DNA of 28,620 nt from UBA6345 sp045577635 (GTDB lineage Bacteria > Bacillota > Clostridia > Christensenellales > UBA1242). Made by a program: the position numbers and the translations under genes. The notes under the pieces are model-generated. The model was given only the letters and a program-made list of their open reading frames with translations, was not told the origin of the DNA and did not search any database. Location of the stretch: NCBI GenBank assembly GCA_045577635.1, contig JAZNIS010000035.1, positions 1 to 28,620 of the forward strand, in the 5' to 3' direction. This document shows positions 1 to 7,102 of the stretch, piece by piece (within the stretch, counting starts at the first letter, position 1; every line of letters starts with the position of its first letter).

Positions 1-6
1 GGAATT

Positions 7-1128
7 ATGACTAGATTATTAATGCCGCGTCCAGTCAGCAAAATAAGAATTTCTGAAGATGCATTAAATATTTGTTTACAACATGATGTTTTGCCTTATG
101 ATTATTTCATTTTGCCAGCATCAAAATTAAGAAAAAAATACAAACATTTTTTTTCTTCCAATAAAAAAACTCTTGAGGGGTCTCATAAGATTGGTCATTA
201 TTTAACAGGTGATCATAATGTTCCAAATAAGGTTATGCTTGAACAAATGTTTGAGTTGTATGGAAACAATCCTGATGCAAAAGTTTCAGAATTTAGAGAT
301 ATTTTAAATATGCAAAGTTACGATTTAATCAGCCTAGAGGAGAATGTAAGAATAAATCGAGCAGGTTTAAAAGATTCTGGAACAAAAGAAGAAAGAGATT
401 CTTTATGTTCGAAAAAGATAGAATTTGTAGATTTGTGGTTAACACCTAAGGATGTAATTGAAAAGTTTTTTTCTATTACAAATTTAGATAAGGAGACTTG
501 TTTTGACCCTTGTGCTTCAGATGATAGATGGCTTGAAGGTAAGGGTTTTTCAATAGATATTCTTCCAATGAAAAAAAATGTTGTTAAAAAAGATTTTTTA
601 ACAATGAAAAAAGAGGATTTGCCTAGCAATATAAAAACCATTGTTGGAAATATTCCATTTTCTTTATTGGATGAATTTGTAAATAAAGCACTTGAACTTG
701 TTGACGAATGTTATTTTTTGGTGAGTGGTGATACAATATTAAAACATTTCCCTAATAATATAAAACATATCTATATCTTTTCTGGATTAGAGGGGAATCA
801 AAGAGATAATCGCAGCAGATGTGAATTCGATGTTCCATTTTTAGTTAAATCTGCTTTGTGGTGTTGTATTGTACATATTACAAAGCAAGAACAAGAAAAA
901 TGGGAAATAGAATCCAATATTACAAATGCACAAAAAAGAGATGGTTTCCATGTTGCTTTAGGAAAAAATGTGTTTATTAAATCAAATGTTCCAATTGATG
1001 AAAATACCAGGATAACAAAAATTCCAGTAAAAAGTTGTATAAGTTGGAAAGGTGGTAAAAAAATTATTGATGAAGATGGAACTATTATCGATTTAAAGAA
1101 TTTTAGTAATTTGAATGAAAAAAACTAA
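7..1128 (+). CDS. DNA N6-adenine methylase-like protein (phage Dam type), 5' end uncertain
   Basis: A 373-residue protein. The middle resembles phage-type DNA adenine methyltransferases: WLTPKDVIEKFF near residue 145, the SAM-binding motif FDPCAS near residue 165 (compare DPCAS/DPACGSG), and GNIPFS near residue 213 where the catalytic NPPF/Y motif is expected. The catalytic motif is therefore NIPF rather than NPPF, so activity is uncertain. The first 140 residues form an extra domain containing LTGDHNVP that I do not recognise; an HNH-like fold is only a guess. The frame is open up to the left edge and no spaced ribosome-binding site is visible, so the true start may be ATG 7, ATG 22 or outside the window. 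Isoleucine is encoded by ATA about ten times here, whereas tex uses almost only ATT, which suggests horizontal acquisition. The stop codon lies inside the terminator hairpin. Confidence 0.6.
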   Translation: MTRLLMPRPVSKIRISEDALNICLQHDVLPYDYFILPASKLRKKYKHFFSSNKKTLEGSHKIGHYLTGDHNVPNKVMLEQMFELYGNNPDAKVSEFRDILNMQSYDLISLEENVRINRAGLKDSGTKEERDSLCSKKIEFVDLWLTPKDVIEKFFSITNLDKETCFDPCASDDRWLEGKGFSIDILPMKKNVVKKDFLTMKKEDLPSNIKTIVGNIPFSLLDEFVNKALELVDECYFLVSGDTILKHFPNNIKHIYIFSGLEGNQRDNRSRCEFDVPFLVKSALWCCIVHITKQEQEKWEIESNITNAQKRDGFHVALGKNVFIKSNVPIDENTRITKIPVKSCISWKGGKKIIDEDGTIIDLKNFSNLNEKN

Positions 1129-1150
1129 ACCAAATTGGTTTAGTTTTTTT
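1123..1150 (+). terminator. Rho-independent terminator of the methylase-like gene
   Basis: Perfect 11-bp palindrome AACTAAACCAA / TTGGTTTAGTT (1123-1133 with 1135-1145) followed by a T-run. The gene's TAA stop (1126-1128) lies within the left arm. Confidence 0.85.
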
Positions 1151-1157
1151 GTTTAAC

Positions 1158-1286
1158 TTAAATTTTTTCACAAACTTTTGTTTGTGTATTTATTATAAAT
1201 TTGGCATCAAAACCGGGTTTAAAAAATCTCACATTATAAACAGGGCAAAGCAAATGTTTAATTTCTGCTGAATAAAACTTATTTTT
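1158..1286 (-). other. Open frame without a start codon, possible gene remnant
   Basis: The space between the methylase-like gene and the next gene (about 220 bases) has no proper gene. On the minus strand a 42-codon frame is open between two TAA codons and reads as a plausible, non-repetitive peptide (it contains HLLCPVYNVRFFKPGFDAKF). It has no ATG or GTG and no Shine-Dalgarno, so it is either the tail of a decayed gene or chance. Confidence 0.2.
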
Positions 1287-1313
1287 TTAATATAACACAC
1301 ACAAATAATAATG

Positions 1314-1345
1314 TGTAAAAAAAGAACGGAAATAATCCGTTCTTT
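1314..1345 (-). terminator. Rho-independent terminator of the 1349-1996 gene
   Basis: A 10-bp perfect stem AAAGAACGGA / TCCGTTCTTT (1321-1330 with 1336-1345), loop of five, followed on the minus strand by seven T residues (plus-strand A-run ending at 1320). Confidence 0.85.
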
Positions 1346-1348
1346 AAA

Positions 1349-1996
1349 TTATTTTGTTTTACCTTTTTCAATTGTGCCTTCAATAAGTTTAGCAACAACT
1401 TTTTTGTTTAGTTCGTATTGTTGAGCAGCAAATGTTGGAATAGCAGATGCCATACTGTTTTTGGTTGTGTGTTTGCCTTTTATATCTGTTAAAACAGATG
1501 GTTTTGTATCAATAAGCATAACTTGACCAAAACAATCAGTGCTAAATGCTTCAATAGGATATTCAGGACAAGCAAGAGAAAGTTTTTTACCATTTAATAA
1601 TTTATGTTGATAATCAACTTCTACACCGTAGTCATTAGAAAGAATGCTAACCGATGTGCTTTTTGGAAGTTTAATATCTTCGTTTGCACCAACTTCTTCT
1701 AGTGTGTCCATAATGCCTTCGTAAGCTTTACCAGGTTTGTTTGTTTTAGGGTCAATATAATCTGTTAAATGAACTCTGTATTCAAAACGATCAAAAAATA
1801 CCCAATCCCAAGCCTCTGGTCTTTCATCTTCTGGTCCATAACTTATTTCAGCACCCATTTTTTGTGCAAGAGATTCAATAAATTTGCCTTGTTGTTCGTG
1901 GCTTTTGAAAACTTTTCTGCCTTCAATTTTGTTATGTTCTTCAATTAATTGGCAAATTATATAAGCCATATTGTATGTTCTTTGATATAGATTCAT
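1349..1996 (-). CDS. Uncharacterised 215-residue protein
   Basis: I do not recognise this protein. It is soluble, mixed in composition, with no signal peptide or membrane segment; the N-terminal 45 residues look helical and a tryptophan-rich stretch EAWDWVFFDRFEYRV lies near residues 61-75. The start at 1996 is supported by AAGGGG six to eight bases upstream and by a good promoter. It is transcribed alone, divergently from the GNAT gene, and ends at its own terminator. Codon use matches the core genes of the window. Confidence 0.8.
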   Translation of the reverse strand: MNLYQRTYNMAYIICQLIEEHNKIEGRKVFKSHEQQGKFIESLAQKMGAEISYGPEDERPEAWDWVFFDRFEYRVHLTDYIDPKTNKPGKAYEGIMDTLEEVGANEDIKLPKSTSVSILSNDYGVEVDYQHKLLNGKKLSLACPEYPIEAFSTDCFGQVMLIDTKPSVLTDIKGKHTTKNSMASAIPTFAAQQYELNKKVVAKLIEGTIEKGKTK

Positions 1997-2032
1997 AATT
2001 GCACCCCTTATTTGTTAAAAAATTACAATTAA

Positions 2033-2068
2033 AATATATCATCACTTTATTAAATAGTCAATAGTCAA
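2033..2068 (-). promoter_or_regulatory. Promoter of the 1349-1996 gene
   Basis: Minus strand: TTGACT (2056-2061), 17-base spacer, TATATT (2033-2038) preceded by TG (extended -10). A second TTGACT lies directly upstream (2063-2068). Confidence 0.75.
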
Positions 2069-2125
2069 TTTTTATAATTAAGCCAAAAAAGTAGTGATAA
2101 TTTAATGGTTTTTTATTGTGATAAT
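2038..2125. promoter_or_regulatory. Repeated GTGATRAT motif between divergent promoters
   Basis: GTGATAAT occurs on the plus strand at 2094-2101 and 2118-2125 (24 bases apart), and GTGATGAT on the minus strand at 2038-2045, touching the -10 of the leftward promoter. The arrangement between two divergent genes is what a transcription factor operator would look like; no regulator gene is adjacent. Confidence 0.3.
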
Positions 2126-2137
2126 TTTATTTTGCTA

Positions 2138-2166
2138 TTGAATTTGAAATATTGGTATGATAAAAT
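2138..2166 (+). promoter_or_regulatory. Promoter of the GNAT gene, abutting its start codon
   Basis: TTGAAT (2138-2143), 17-base spacer, TAAAAT (2161-2166). Only nine bases separate the -10 box from the ATG at 2176, so the transcript should start within a few bases of the start codon. Confidence 0.7.
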
Positions 2167-2175
2167 TTAATTGTT

Positions 2176-2763
2176 ATGGAAAATAGTAAATTATTAAAAG
2201 TTAAAAGTTTAATAGAAGGTTACACAACAAATGCAATTATTGATGTTGTTACCAACAAAAAATTGGGTATAAACTTATTAATGGTTAATTTAAGTGGTAC
2301 ACATAGTACAATTTTAATTTATGATGGCGATAAGGGGTTAAGCGAAATAGGAACAATTAGATATGCAATTAGGGGGAATTCTGTTTTTATTTCGGAATTT
2401 GAAGTGGAAGAAAGTTTTCAGGGTGCAGGAATTGGCAGAACAATGTTTGAATTTGCATTAGCTCATGCCGATGCCATGGGAGCAACATATGCTTATGGCT
2501 ATGCAAAACCAACCAATGCAGTAAAGGGTGTGTCTAAATTAGGTGAAGATAATTTTTTTGCCGAGCAACAAGCAATAATGGAAGTTTATAAAAGGTTGGG
2601 TTGCAGTTTTGATAATCCTAAAAACGAAGGTACTATTGATAAAATGTTTGAACAAAAATGGCAACCAACACAAAAGTATCAAAAACTTGATAAAAATATG
2701 TTGCCTATTTTAACAAAAGTTGTTGAAGCAACTAAAAACGAAAGTTTAAGCAAGGGGAAATAA
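2176..2763 (+). CDS. GNAT-family N-acetyltransferase
   Basis: Predicted acetyl-CoA-dependent N-acetyltransferase, 195 residues, cytosolic. The hallmark is the acetyl-CoA-binding motif A, around residues 78-98: FEVEESFQGAGIGRTMFEFA, with the Q-x-G-x-G signature, preceded by the beta-strand segment EIGTIRYAIRGNSVFISE typical of the fold. A second conserved block (YGYAKPTNAV...VYKRLGC) fits the C-terminal half. The substrate cannot be told. There is no Shine-Dalgarno before the ATG and the promoter -10 ends nine bases upstream, so translation is probably from a leaderless or near-leaderless mRNA. The stop codon sits in the loop of the terminator. Confidence 0.8.
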   Translation: MENSKLLKVKSLIEGYTTNAIIDVVTNKKLGINLLMVNLSGTHSTILIYDGDKGLSEIGTIRYAIRGNSVFISEFEVEESFQGAGIGRTMFEFALAHADAMGATYAYGYAKPTNAVKGVSKLGEDNFFAEQQAIMEVYKRLGCSFDNPKNEGTIDKMFEQKWQPTQKYQKLDKNMLPILTKVVEATKNESLSKGK

Positions 2764-2780
2764 TCTCCTTGTTTTTTGTT
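2751..2780 (+). terminator. Rho-independent terminator of the GNAT gene
   Basis: Stem CAAGGGGA / TCTCCTTG (2751-2758 with 2764-2771, one G-U pair) followed by a T-rich run; the TAA stop forms the end of the loop. Confidence 0.8.
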
Positions 2781-2880
2781 TTTGCAAATTAATAAAAATC
2801 AAGTTAAATAAACCATAATTTTAAATTTTGGTTAAACATAACTAAATTAAAAAACCCGCTTGTTTTGCTTTTTTAAAAGT

Positions 2881-2909
2881 TTGTGTTAAAAGCAATAATT
2901 TGCTATACT
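2881..2909 (+). promoter_or_regulatory. Promoter of tex
   Basis: TTGTGT (2881-2886), 17-base spacer ending in TGC, TATACT (2904-2909): an extended -10 promoter. It overlaps the upstream ATG at 2883, excluding that start for tex. Confidence 0.8.
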
Positions 2910-2945
2910 TTATTTAGTTCTAAAAAGAATAAAAAAGGAAATAAT

Positions 2946-5132
2946 ATGGATATTACATTACAATTATCTCAAGAGTTTGGCACAACTTTAACACACACCA
3001 CAAACATTATTAATTTAATGGATGAAGGTTGCACAATTCCTTTTATTGCAAGATATAGAAAGGAATTAACAGGCAGTGCCGATGATCAAATGCTTAAAAA
3101 CTTTGAAGATAGGTTAAAATATTTAAGAAGTTTAGTTAAGCGAAAAGAAGAAGTTTTTAAACTTATTGACGAACAAGGAAACATGACCGATGAAATTAAA
3201 TCTGCATTAGATGGTGCTTTAACACTTACCGAAGTTGAAGATATTTATAGGCCATTTAAACCAAAAAGAAAAACAAGGGCATCTGTTGCTATTGCAAAAG
3301 GTTTACAACCACTTGCTGATTTTATTTTAAAACAAGCAAATTCAAATTTAGAAGCCGAAGCACAAAATTATGTTGATGCAGAAAAAGAAGTGAATTCTGT
3401 TGAAGAAGCAATTCAAGGTGCAAAAGATATTATTGCAGAAATTATTTCTGATAATGCTAATCTTCGTAAAATTTTAAGAGAAAAAATGGTTAAGTTTGGT
3501 GAAATTCACACTAAATTAAATCCTAAAAAAGCTGAAGATGAAGGTGCTTATATTTATGCTGATGTTTATGCTGCATATAAAGCAAAAATTAAAGACACAC
3601 CAGGATTCCGTATTTTAGCAATTAATCGTGGTGAAAAAGAAGATTTCTTAAAAGTTAGTTTAGAACTTAACGAAGAAGATGCATTAAAGGAACTTCATAA
3701 AATGTTTATTTTAAAAAATAGTTGTTATGAAGAACTTTTAAAAGAAGTTTGTTTGGATAGTTATAAAAGATTAATTTTTGATAGCATTGAAAGAGAAATT
3801 AGAAACGATTTAACTACCGATGCCAACGAACAAGCAATTAAAATGTTTGGTGTAAATTTAAGACCATTATTAATGCAAGCACCACTTAAAGGTAAGGTTA
3901 TTTTAGGGCTAGACCCTGGTTACCGTACAGGTTGCAAAGTTGCCGTTATTAACGAACTTGGTGCAGTGTTAGATACAGGTGTTATTTATCCAACACCAGG
4001 CCATCATCAAGATATTCCTAAGGCAGAACAAATTGTTACTAGAATGATTGAATCTCACAAAGTAGATGTTGTTTCAATTGGTAACGGAACTGCCACAAAG
4101 GAAAGTGAAATTTTTATTGCAAACCTACTTAAAAAAATTAACCGTAAAGTTGAATATGCTGTTGTAAACGAAGCAGGTGCTTCTGTATATTCAGCAAGTA
4201 AGCTTGGTGCTCAAGAATTCCCAGATTATGATGTTGCACTTCGTAGTGCAGTTTCTATTGCAAGAAGATTGCAAGACCCACTTGCTGAACTTATTAAAAT
4301 TGATGTAAAAAGCATTGGTGTTGGTCAATATCAACACGATATGCCACAAGCCAGATTAAGTGAAGTTTTAGATGGTGTTGTTGAAAGTTGTGTTAACTCT
4401 GTTGGTGTAGATGTAAACACTGCAAGTGCAAGTTTATTATCTCATGTTGCAGGTTTAAACAGTTCAATTGCTAAAAACATTGAAACATATAGGCACGAAA
4501 AAGGTGTTATTAATAGCCGTGAAGAACTTAAAAAAGTTCCTAAATTAGGAGCAAAAGCATTTGAACAATGTGCAGGTTTTTTAAGGGTTACTAATAGTAA
4601 AAACATTTTAGATAACACAGGTGTTCACCCAGAAGCATATGAAGCTACACATAGGTTATTAAAATACTTTAACCTTTCGGAAGAAGATGTTAAAAATGGT
4701 AAACTAGAATTATTACCAAAACTTGTTGAAAACGAAGGTATTGATAAAGTTGCTAACACAATTAATATTGGTGTTCCAACTTTAACAGATATTATTGCTG
4801 AATTATTAAAACCAGGTAGAGATGTTAGAGATGAACTTCCTAAACCTGTTTTAAAAAGCGAATTACTTTCAATTGAAGATTTAAAACCAGGAATGGTTTT
4901 AACCGGTGTTGTTAGAAATGTTATTGACTTTGGTGTGTTTGTTGACATTTCTGTTCACCAAGATGGATTAGTTCATATTAGTGAAATTAGTAAAGATTAT
5001 GTTAAGCACCCAAGCGAAGTTTTAACAGTTGGCGATGTTGTTAATGTTAAAGTTTTAAGTGTTGATGTTAATAAAAAACGAATTAGTTTAACTATTAAGG
5101 GTTGCGATAAAGCACCAGAAGAAAACAATTAA
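2946..5132 (+). CDS. tex: Tex, S1-domain RNA-binding transcription accessory protein
   Basis: Tex is a conserved nucleic-acid-binding protein linked to transcription and RNA turnover. This copy has 728 residues, normal for the family. In order: N-terminal helical Tex_N region (1-200); YqgF/RNase H-like domain starting at ILGLDPGYRTGCKVAV (about residue 318); helix-hairpin-helix repeats around 488-545; and a C-terminal S1 domain (about 646-718, with VLTGVVRNVIDFGVFVDI and DGLVHISEIS). I chose ATG 2946 because it has AAAAAAGGA seven bases upstream, whereas the in-frame ATG at 2883 falls inside the promoter. It is monocistronic and converges on the hypothetical cluster to its right. Confidence 0.97.
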   Translation: MDITLQLSQEFGTTLTHTTNIINLMDEGCTIPFIARYRKELTGSADDQMLKNFEDRLKYLRSLVKRKEEVFKLIDEQGNMTDEIKSALDGALTLTEVEDIYRPFKPKRKTRASVAIAKGLQPLADFILKQANSNLEAEAQNYVDAEKEVNSVEEAIQGAKDIIAEIISDNANLRKILREKMVKFGEIHTKLNPKKAEDEGAYIYADVYAAYKAKIKDTPGFRILAINRGEKEDFLKVSLELNEEDALKELHKMFILKNSCYEELLKEVCLDSYKRLIFDSIEREIRNDLTTDANEQAIKMFGVNLRPLLMQAPLKGKVILGLDPGYRTGCKVAVINELGAVLDTGVIYPTPGHHQDIPKAEQIVTRMIESHKVDVVSIGNGTATKESEIFIANLLKKINRKVEYAVVNEAGASVYSASKLGAQEFPDYDVALRSAVSIARRLQDPLAELIKIDVKSIGVGQYQHDMPQARLSEVLDGVVESCVNSVGVDVNTASASLLSHVAGLNSSIAKNIETYRHEKGVINSREELKKVPKLGAKAFEQCAGFLRVTNSKNILDNTGVHPEAYEATHRLLKYFNLSEEDVKNGKLELLPKLVENEGIDKVANTINIGVPTLTDIIAELLKPGRDVRDELPKPVLKSELLSIEDLKPGMVLTGVVRNVIDFGVFVDISVHQDGLVHISEISKDYVKHPSEVLTVGDVVNVKVLSVDVNKKRISLTIKGCDKAPEENN

Positions 5133-5170
5133 AAAATAAAAAAGTAGATAAATAAATTATCTACTTTTTT
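5131..5170. terminator. Bidirectional terminator between tex and the 5173-5652 gene
   Basis: An 11-bp perfect stem AAAGTAGATAA / TTATCTACTTT (5141-5151 with 5157-5167), flanked by A-runs on the left and T-runs on the right, so it can end transcripts from both sides. Confidence 0.85.
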
Positions 5171-5172
5171 TG

Positions 5173-5652
5173 TTATTCTTTTTCTGCTGATTTTGTTTGT
5201 GAATCAGTAGGAATTCTTTGTAGGTTTTTAAAATATACATTTCTTAAATCAATAAAAGCTGTTTCAATTTTTTCAAGTTGTTCTTCGGTTAAACCTCTAG
5301 TTTTAACAAGTTTAGCATAAGCTTCACAGTGTTTATTGTAAACGGCTTGATATCTATTTTTGAAAAAGTTGTATAAATCATACATATCGGCAGTGTACAT
5401 TTCGTCTCTTGTTGTTTTTTGAGTTTCTAATGAAGAACGATATTCTCTATAATGTTCAATAATTAGTTTTAAAGTTGCTTCATTAAAATAAGGTTCTTGT
5501 CCAAGTTCTAGTTTTTTTGTTCTAGTTAAAAAAGCTTGAACTTTTTTCATTTGTCTTAAATTTGTAATGGTTTTATTTTCTTTTTTTGTTTCGGTTTTAA
5601 CTTCTGTTGTTTTAGATTGTTTTTTTCCTTTAAAATAATCCATAATTCCCAT
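5173..5652 (-). CDS. Uncharacterised helical protein of the 5-8 kb cluster
   Basis: A 159-residue, lysine- and glutamate-rich, probably all-helical cytosolic protein of unknown function. It starts MGIMDYFKGKK, nearly the same as the start of the gene at 7097-7603 (MGIMEYFSRKK), and the DNA around both starts is also alike (ATTATGGGAATTATGGA), which indicates a shared origin of the 5' ends. A clear AGGAG precedes the ATG. It is the second gene of a two-gene unit, 19 bases downstream of the 5672-6322 gene, and ends at the terminator shared with tex. Confidence 0.8.
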   Translation of the reverse strand: MGIMDYFKGKKQSKTTEVKTETKKENKTITNLRQMKKVQAFLTRTKKLELGQEPYFNEATLKLIIEHYREYRSSLETQKTTRDEMYTADMYDLYNFFKNRYQAVYNKHCEAYAKLVKTRGLTEEQLEKIETAFIDLRNVYFKNLQRIPTDSQTKSAEKE

Positions 5653-5671
5653 AATTAAAATCTCCTAATTT

Positions 5672-6322
5672 CTATTTTTTACTAAAATCATTTATTGCTT
5701 GTGCTGTTGCAATTTGTCTTTCTCTTCTATCCACATAATCTAAAACAACATCTTGGGTTGTTTCGTAAGAACTTTTAATTGCAATCAATCCCTTTTCGTA
5801 ACTTTCTGCAACAGGTTTACGGGCAGCAGTTGCACAAATTCTGGCTTCGCCACTTAATTTACCATAAACTTGTCTGTATTTTTGTTCAAATTCGCCATAT
5901 GCGGCTAAATATCTGCCAACATGAGTTTTGGCAGTTTCAGGACTTTTTTCACAAGTGTCGCCTATCATTTTTAACATTGTTTCAGCATCATGACATAGTG
6001 TTAATTTAATGTCTTGTAAAACAATAGGTTCATCATCATCAAGCATATTAGGTCCACCAACTAAGTTGTGAGCAACACTTTTAATGTTAAATGATTTAAA
6101 TTGAGTTTTATTATCAGGTTCGTTTTTTGCATAGTTTGAAAGCCATTCAAATTCGCCTAAAACTCTTCTAACATCAAAGTTTTTAACTTCTCCGTTAAGC
6201 ATTGATTGGCAATATTGTTCAAATTCTGATAATAATTTTTCTTGTTGTTTTTCTGATAGTGTAAAACATCTTTTTCCACTAACATAATCTTTTATCGCTT
6301 TTTTTAAATCTTTAAAAGACAT
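5672..6322 (-). CDS. Uncharacterised helical protein, paralogue family of the cluster
   Basis: A 216-residue predicted helical protein without recognised domains, signal peptide or membrane segment. Residues around 38-55 (YCQSMLNGEVKNFDVRRVLG) match the pattern Y/A-x-x-x-LL/D-G-x-V seen in the proteins at 7097-7603 (AKANSLLNGNVSYV) and 7732-8250 (YAQQILDGTVVVF), so the three appear paralogous. GAGG lies five bases before the ATG, and a TTGCAA-N17-TATAAT promoter is upstream. It is co-transcribed with 5173-5652. The stop is TAG. Confidence 0.8.
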   Translation of the reverse strand: MSFKDLKKAIKDYVSGKRCFTLSEKQQEKLLSEFEQYCQSMLNGEVKNFDVRRVLGEFEWLSNYAKNEPDNKTQFKSFNIKSVAHNLVGGPNMLDDDEPIVLQDIKLTLCHDAETMLKMIGDTCEKSPETAKTHVGRYLAAYGEFEQKYRQVYGKLSGEARICATAARKPVAESYEKGLIAIKSSYETTQDVVLDYVDRRERQIATAQAINDFSKK

Positions 6323-6350
6323 AAATACCTCGCTTTTTGGATTATAGCAA

Positions 6351-6379
6351 ATTATATCATAATCTTATTAATTTTGCAA
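6351..6379 (-). promoter_or_regulatory. Promoter of the 6322-5173 unit
   Basis: Minus strand: TTGCAA (6374-6379), 17-base spacer ending in TGA, TATAAT (6351-6356). The boxes are identical to those of the promoter at 7026-7054. Confidence 0.8.
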
Positions 6380-6390
6380 TACCTAACAAA

Positions 6391-6480
6391 AAATATGGCT
6401 TAATAAAGCCATATTTTAACCGTTTTATGTGCGGTTTTGCTGTTAAAAAAGTTAAAAAAACAGGGTGTAAACCCTGTTTT
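6391..6480 (-). terminator. Tandem terminators behind the 6482-6985 gene
   Basis: Minus-strand order: first hairpin AAAACAGGG / CCCTGTTTT (6457-6465 with 6472-6480) with a T-run; a small CGGTT/AACCG hairpin around 6418-6435; then a second strong hairpin AAATATGGCTT / AAGCCATATTT (6391-6401 with 6406-6416) followed by T residues. Two intrinsic terminators in series insulate the next promoter. Confidence 0.75.
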
Positions 6481-6481
6481 T

Positions 6482-6985
6482 TTATTTTGATTTTTCGTTT
6501 GTTTTAGGTGTTGGTTGTTGTGTTTTAGGAGTTGTTTTATTTTCGTTTTCATTTTGTTTTTTTTCTGTTGCACCTGTTTCAGCACCTAAAATTCTAGCAT
6601 GATAATCAATGTGCTTTTTAGCAATTTCTTGGTTTAAACTATGCATTTGTGTAATTAAAACAGTATCTGTAACTGCTGATAAGTTTAAAAATTTAGCATA
6701 AATAGCACATGCTTCATATTGTGCATCGGTAAATTTAGCCATACCATCTTTAAATGCTTTTCTAACTGCAATAAATGTATCATTATCATGTCTAGTTCTA
6801 ATTGCATTAGGGTCGGTAGTGTAGTAGTGCATAGCTTTTGCTAGTGTAACAATTTCATTAATGTTGTCTTCGGTTGCATAAGTTTTAACACCTTCGTTAA
6901 TTTCTATTAATCGGTCTCTATACTTAATTGCTTTTTTTGTGTTAATAAAACTTAATAATTCATTTATTTTAAAAGATTCTGCCAT
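6482..6985 (-). CDS. Uncharacterised helical protein with polar C-terminal tail
   Basis: A 167-residue protein of unknown function. Residues 1-135 are predicted helical; the last 30 residues are a low-complexity Gln/Asn/Thr/Lys/Pro tail (TEKKQNENENKTTPKTQQPT), probably disordered. A long helix near residues 118-133 (LNQEIAKKHIDYHARIL) resembles the C-terminal helix of the 7097-7603 protein (LNKKIGAMHVTLYAARL), suggesting distant relatedness. AGGGGGA stands before the ATG and a near-consensus promoter is upstream. It is transcribed alone. Confidence 0.8.
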   Translation of the reverse strand: MAESFKINELLSFINTKKAIKYRDRLIEINEGVKTYATEDNINEIVTLAKAMHYYTTDPNAIRTRHDNDTFIAVRKAFKDGMAKFTDAQYEACAIYAKFLNLSAVTDTVLITQMHSLNQEIAKKHIDYHARILGAETGATEKKQNENENKTTPKTQQPTPKTNEKSK

Positions 6986-7025
6986 TTTTAAATCCCCCTA
7001 ACATGATTTATCTCTTACAATTATT

Positions 7026-7054
7026 ATTATAACATAAACTAAATAGTTTTGCAA
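7026..7054 (-). promoter_or_regulatory. Promoter of the 6482-6985 gene
   Basis: Minus strand: TTGCAA (7049-7054), 17-base spacer, TATAAT (7026-7031). Confidence 0.8.
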
Positions 7055-7073
7055 TATAGCTGTTTATTGTAAA

Positions 7074-7102
7074 TATAAAAAAATAGGAATTAAATCCTAT
7101 TT
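7074..7102 (-). terminator. Terminator of the TGA-containing gene
   Basis: Stem AAATAGGA / TCCTATTT (7081-7088 with 7095-7102), followed on the minus strand by a T-run. The gene's TAG stop (7097-7099) lies in the stem. Confidence 0.75.

Noticed and set aside
1169..1186. Inverted repeat CACAAAC-TTTT-GTTTGTG as a terminator
   Set aside because: No T-run follows on either strand; both neighbouring genes already have better terminators.
2883..2945. Upstream in-frame ATG for tex at 2883
   Set aside because: It overlaps the -35 and -10 boxes of the tex promoter and lacks a ribosome-binding site; ATG 2946 has AAAAAAGGA.
6400..6585. 61-codon frame overlapping the end of the 6482-6985 gene
   Set aside because: It runs through the tandem terminators and its sequence only reflects the A-rich low-complexity tail in another frame.
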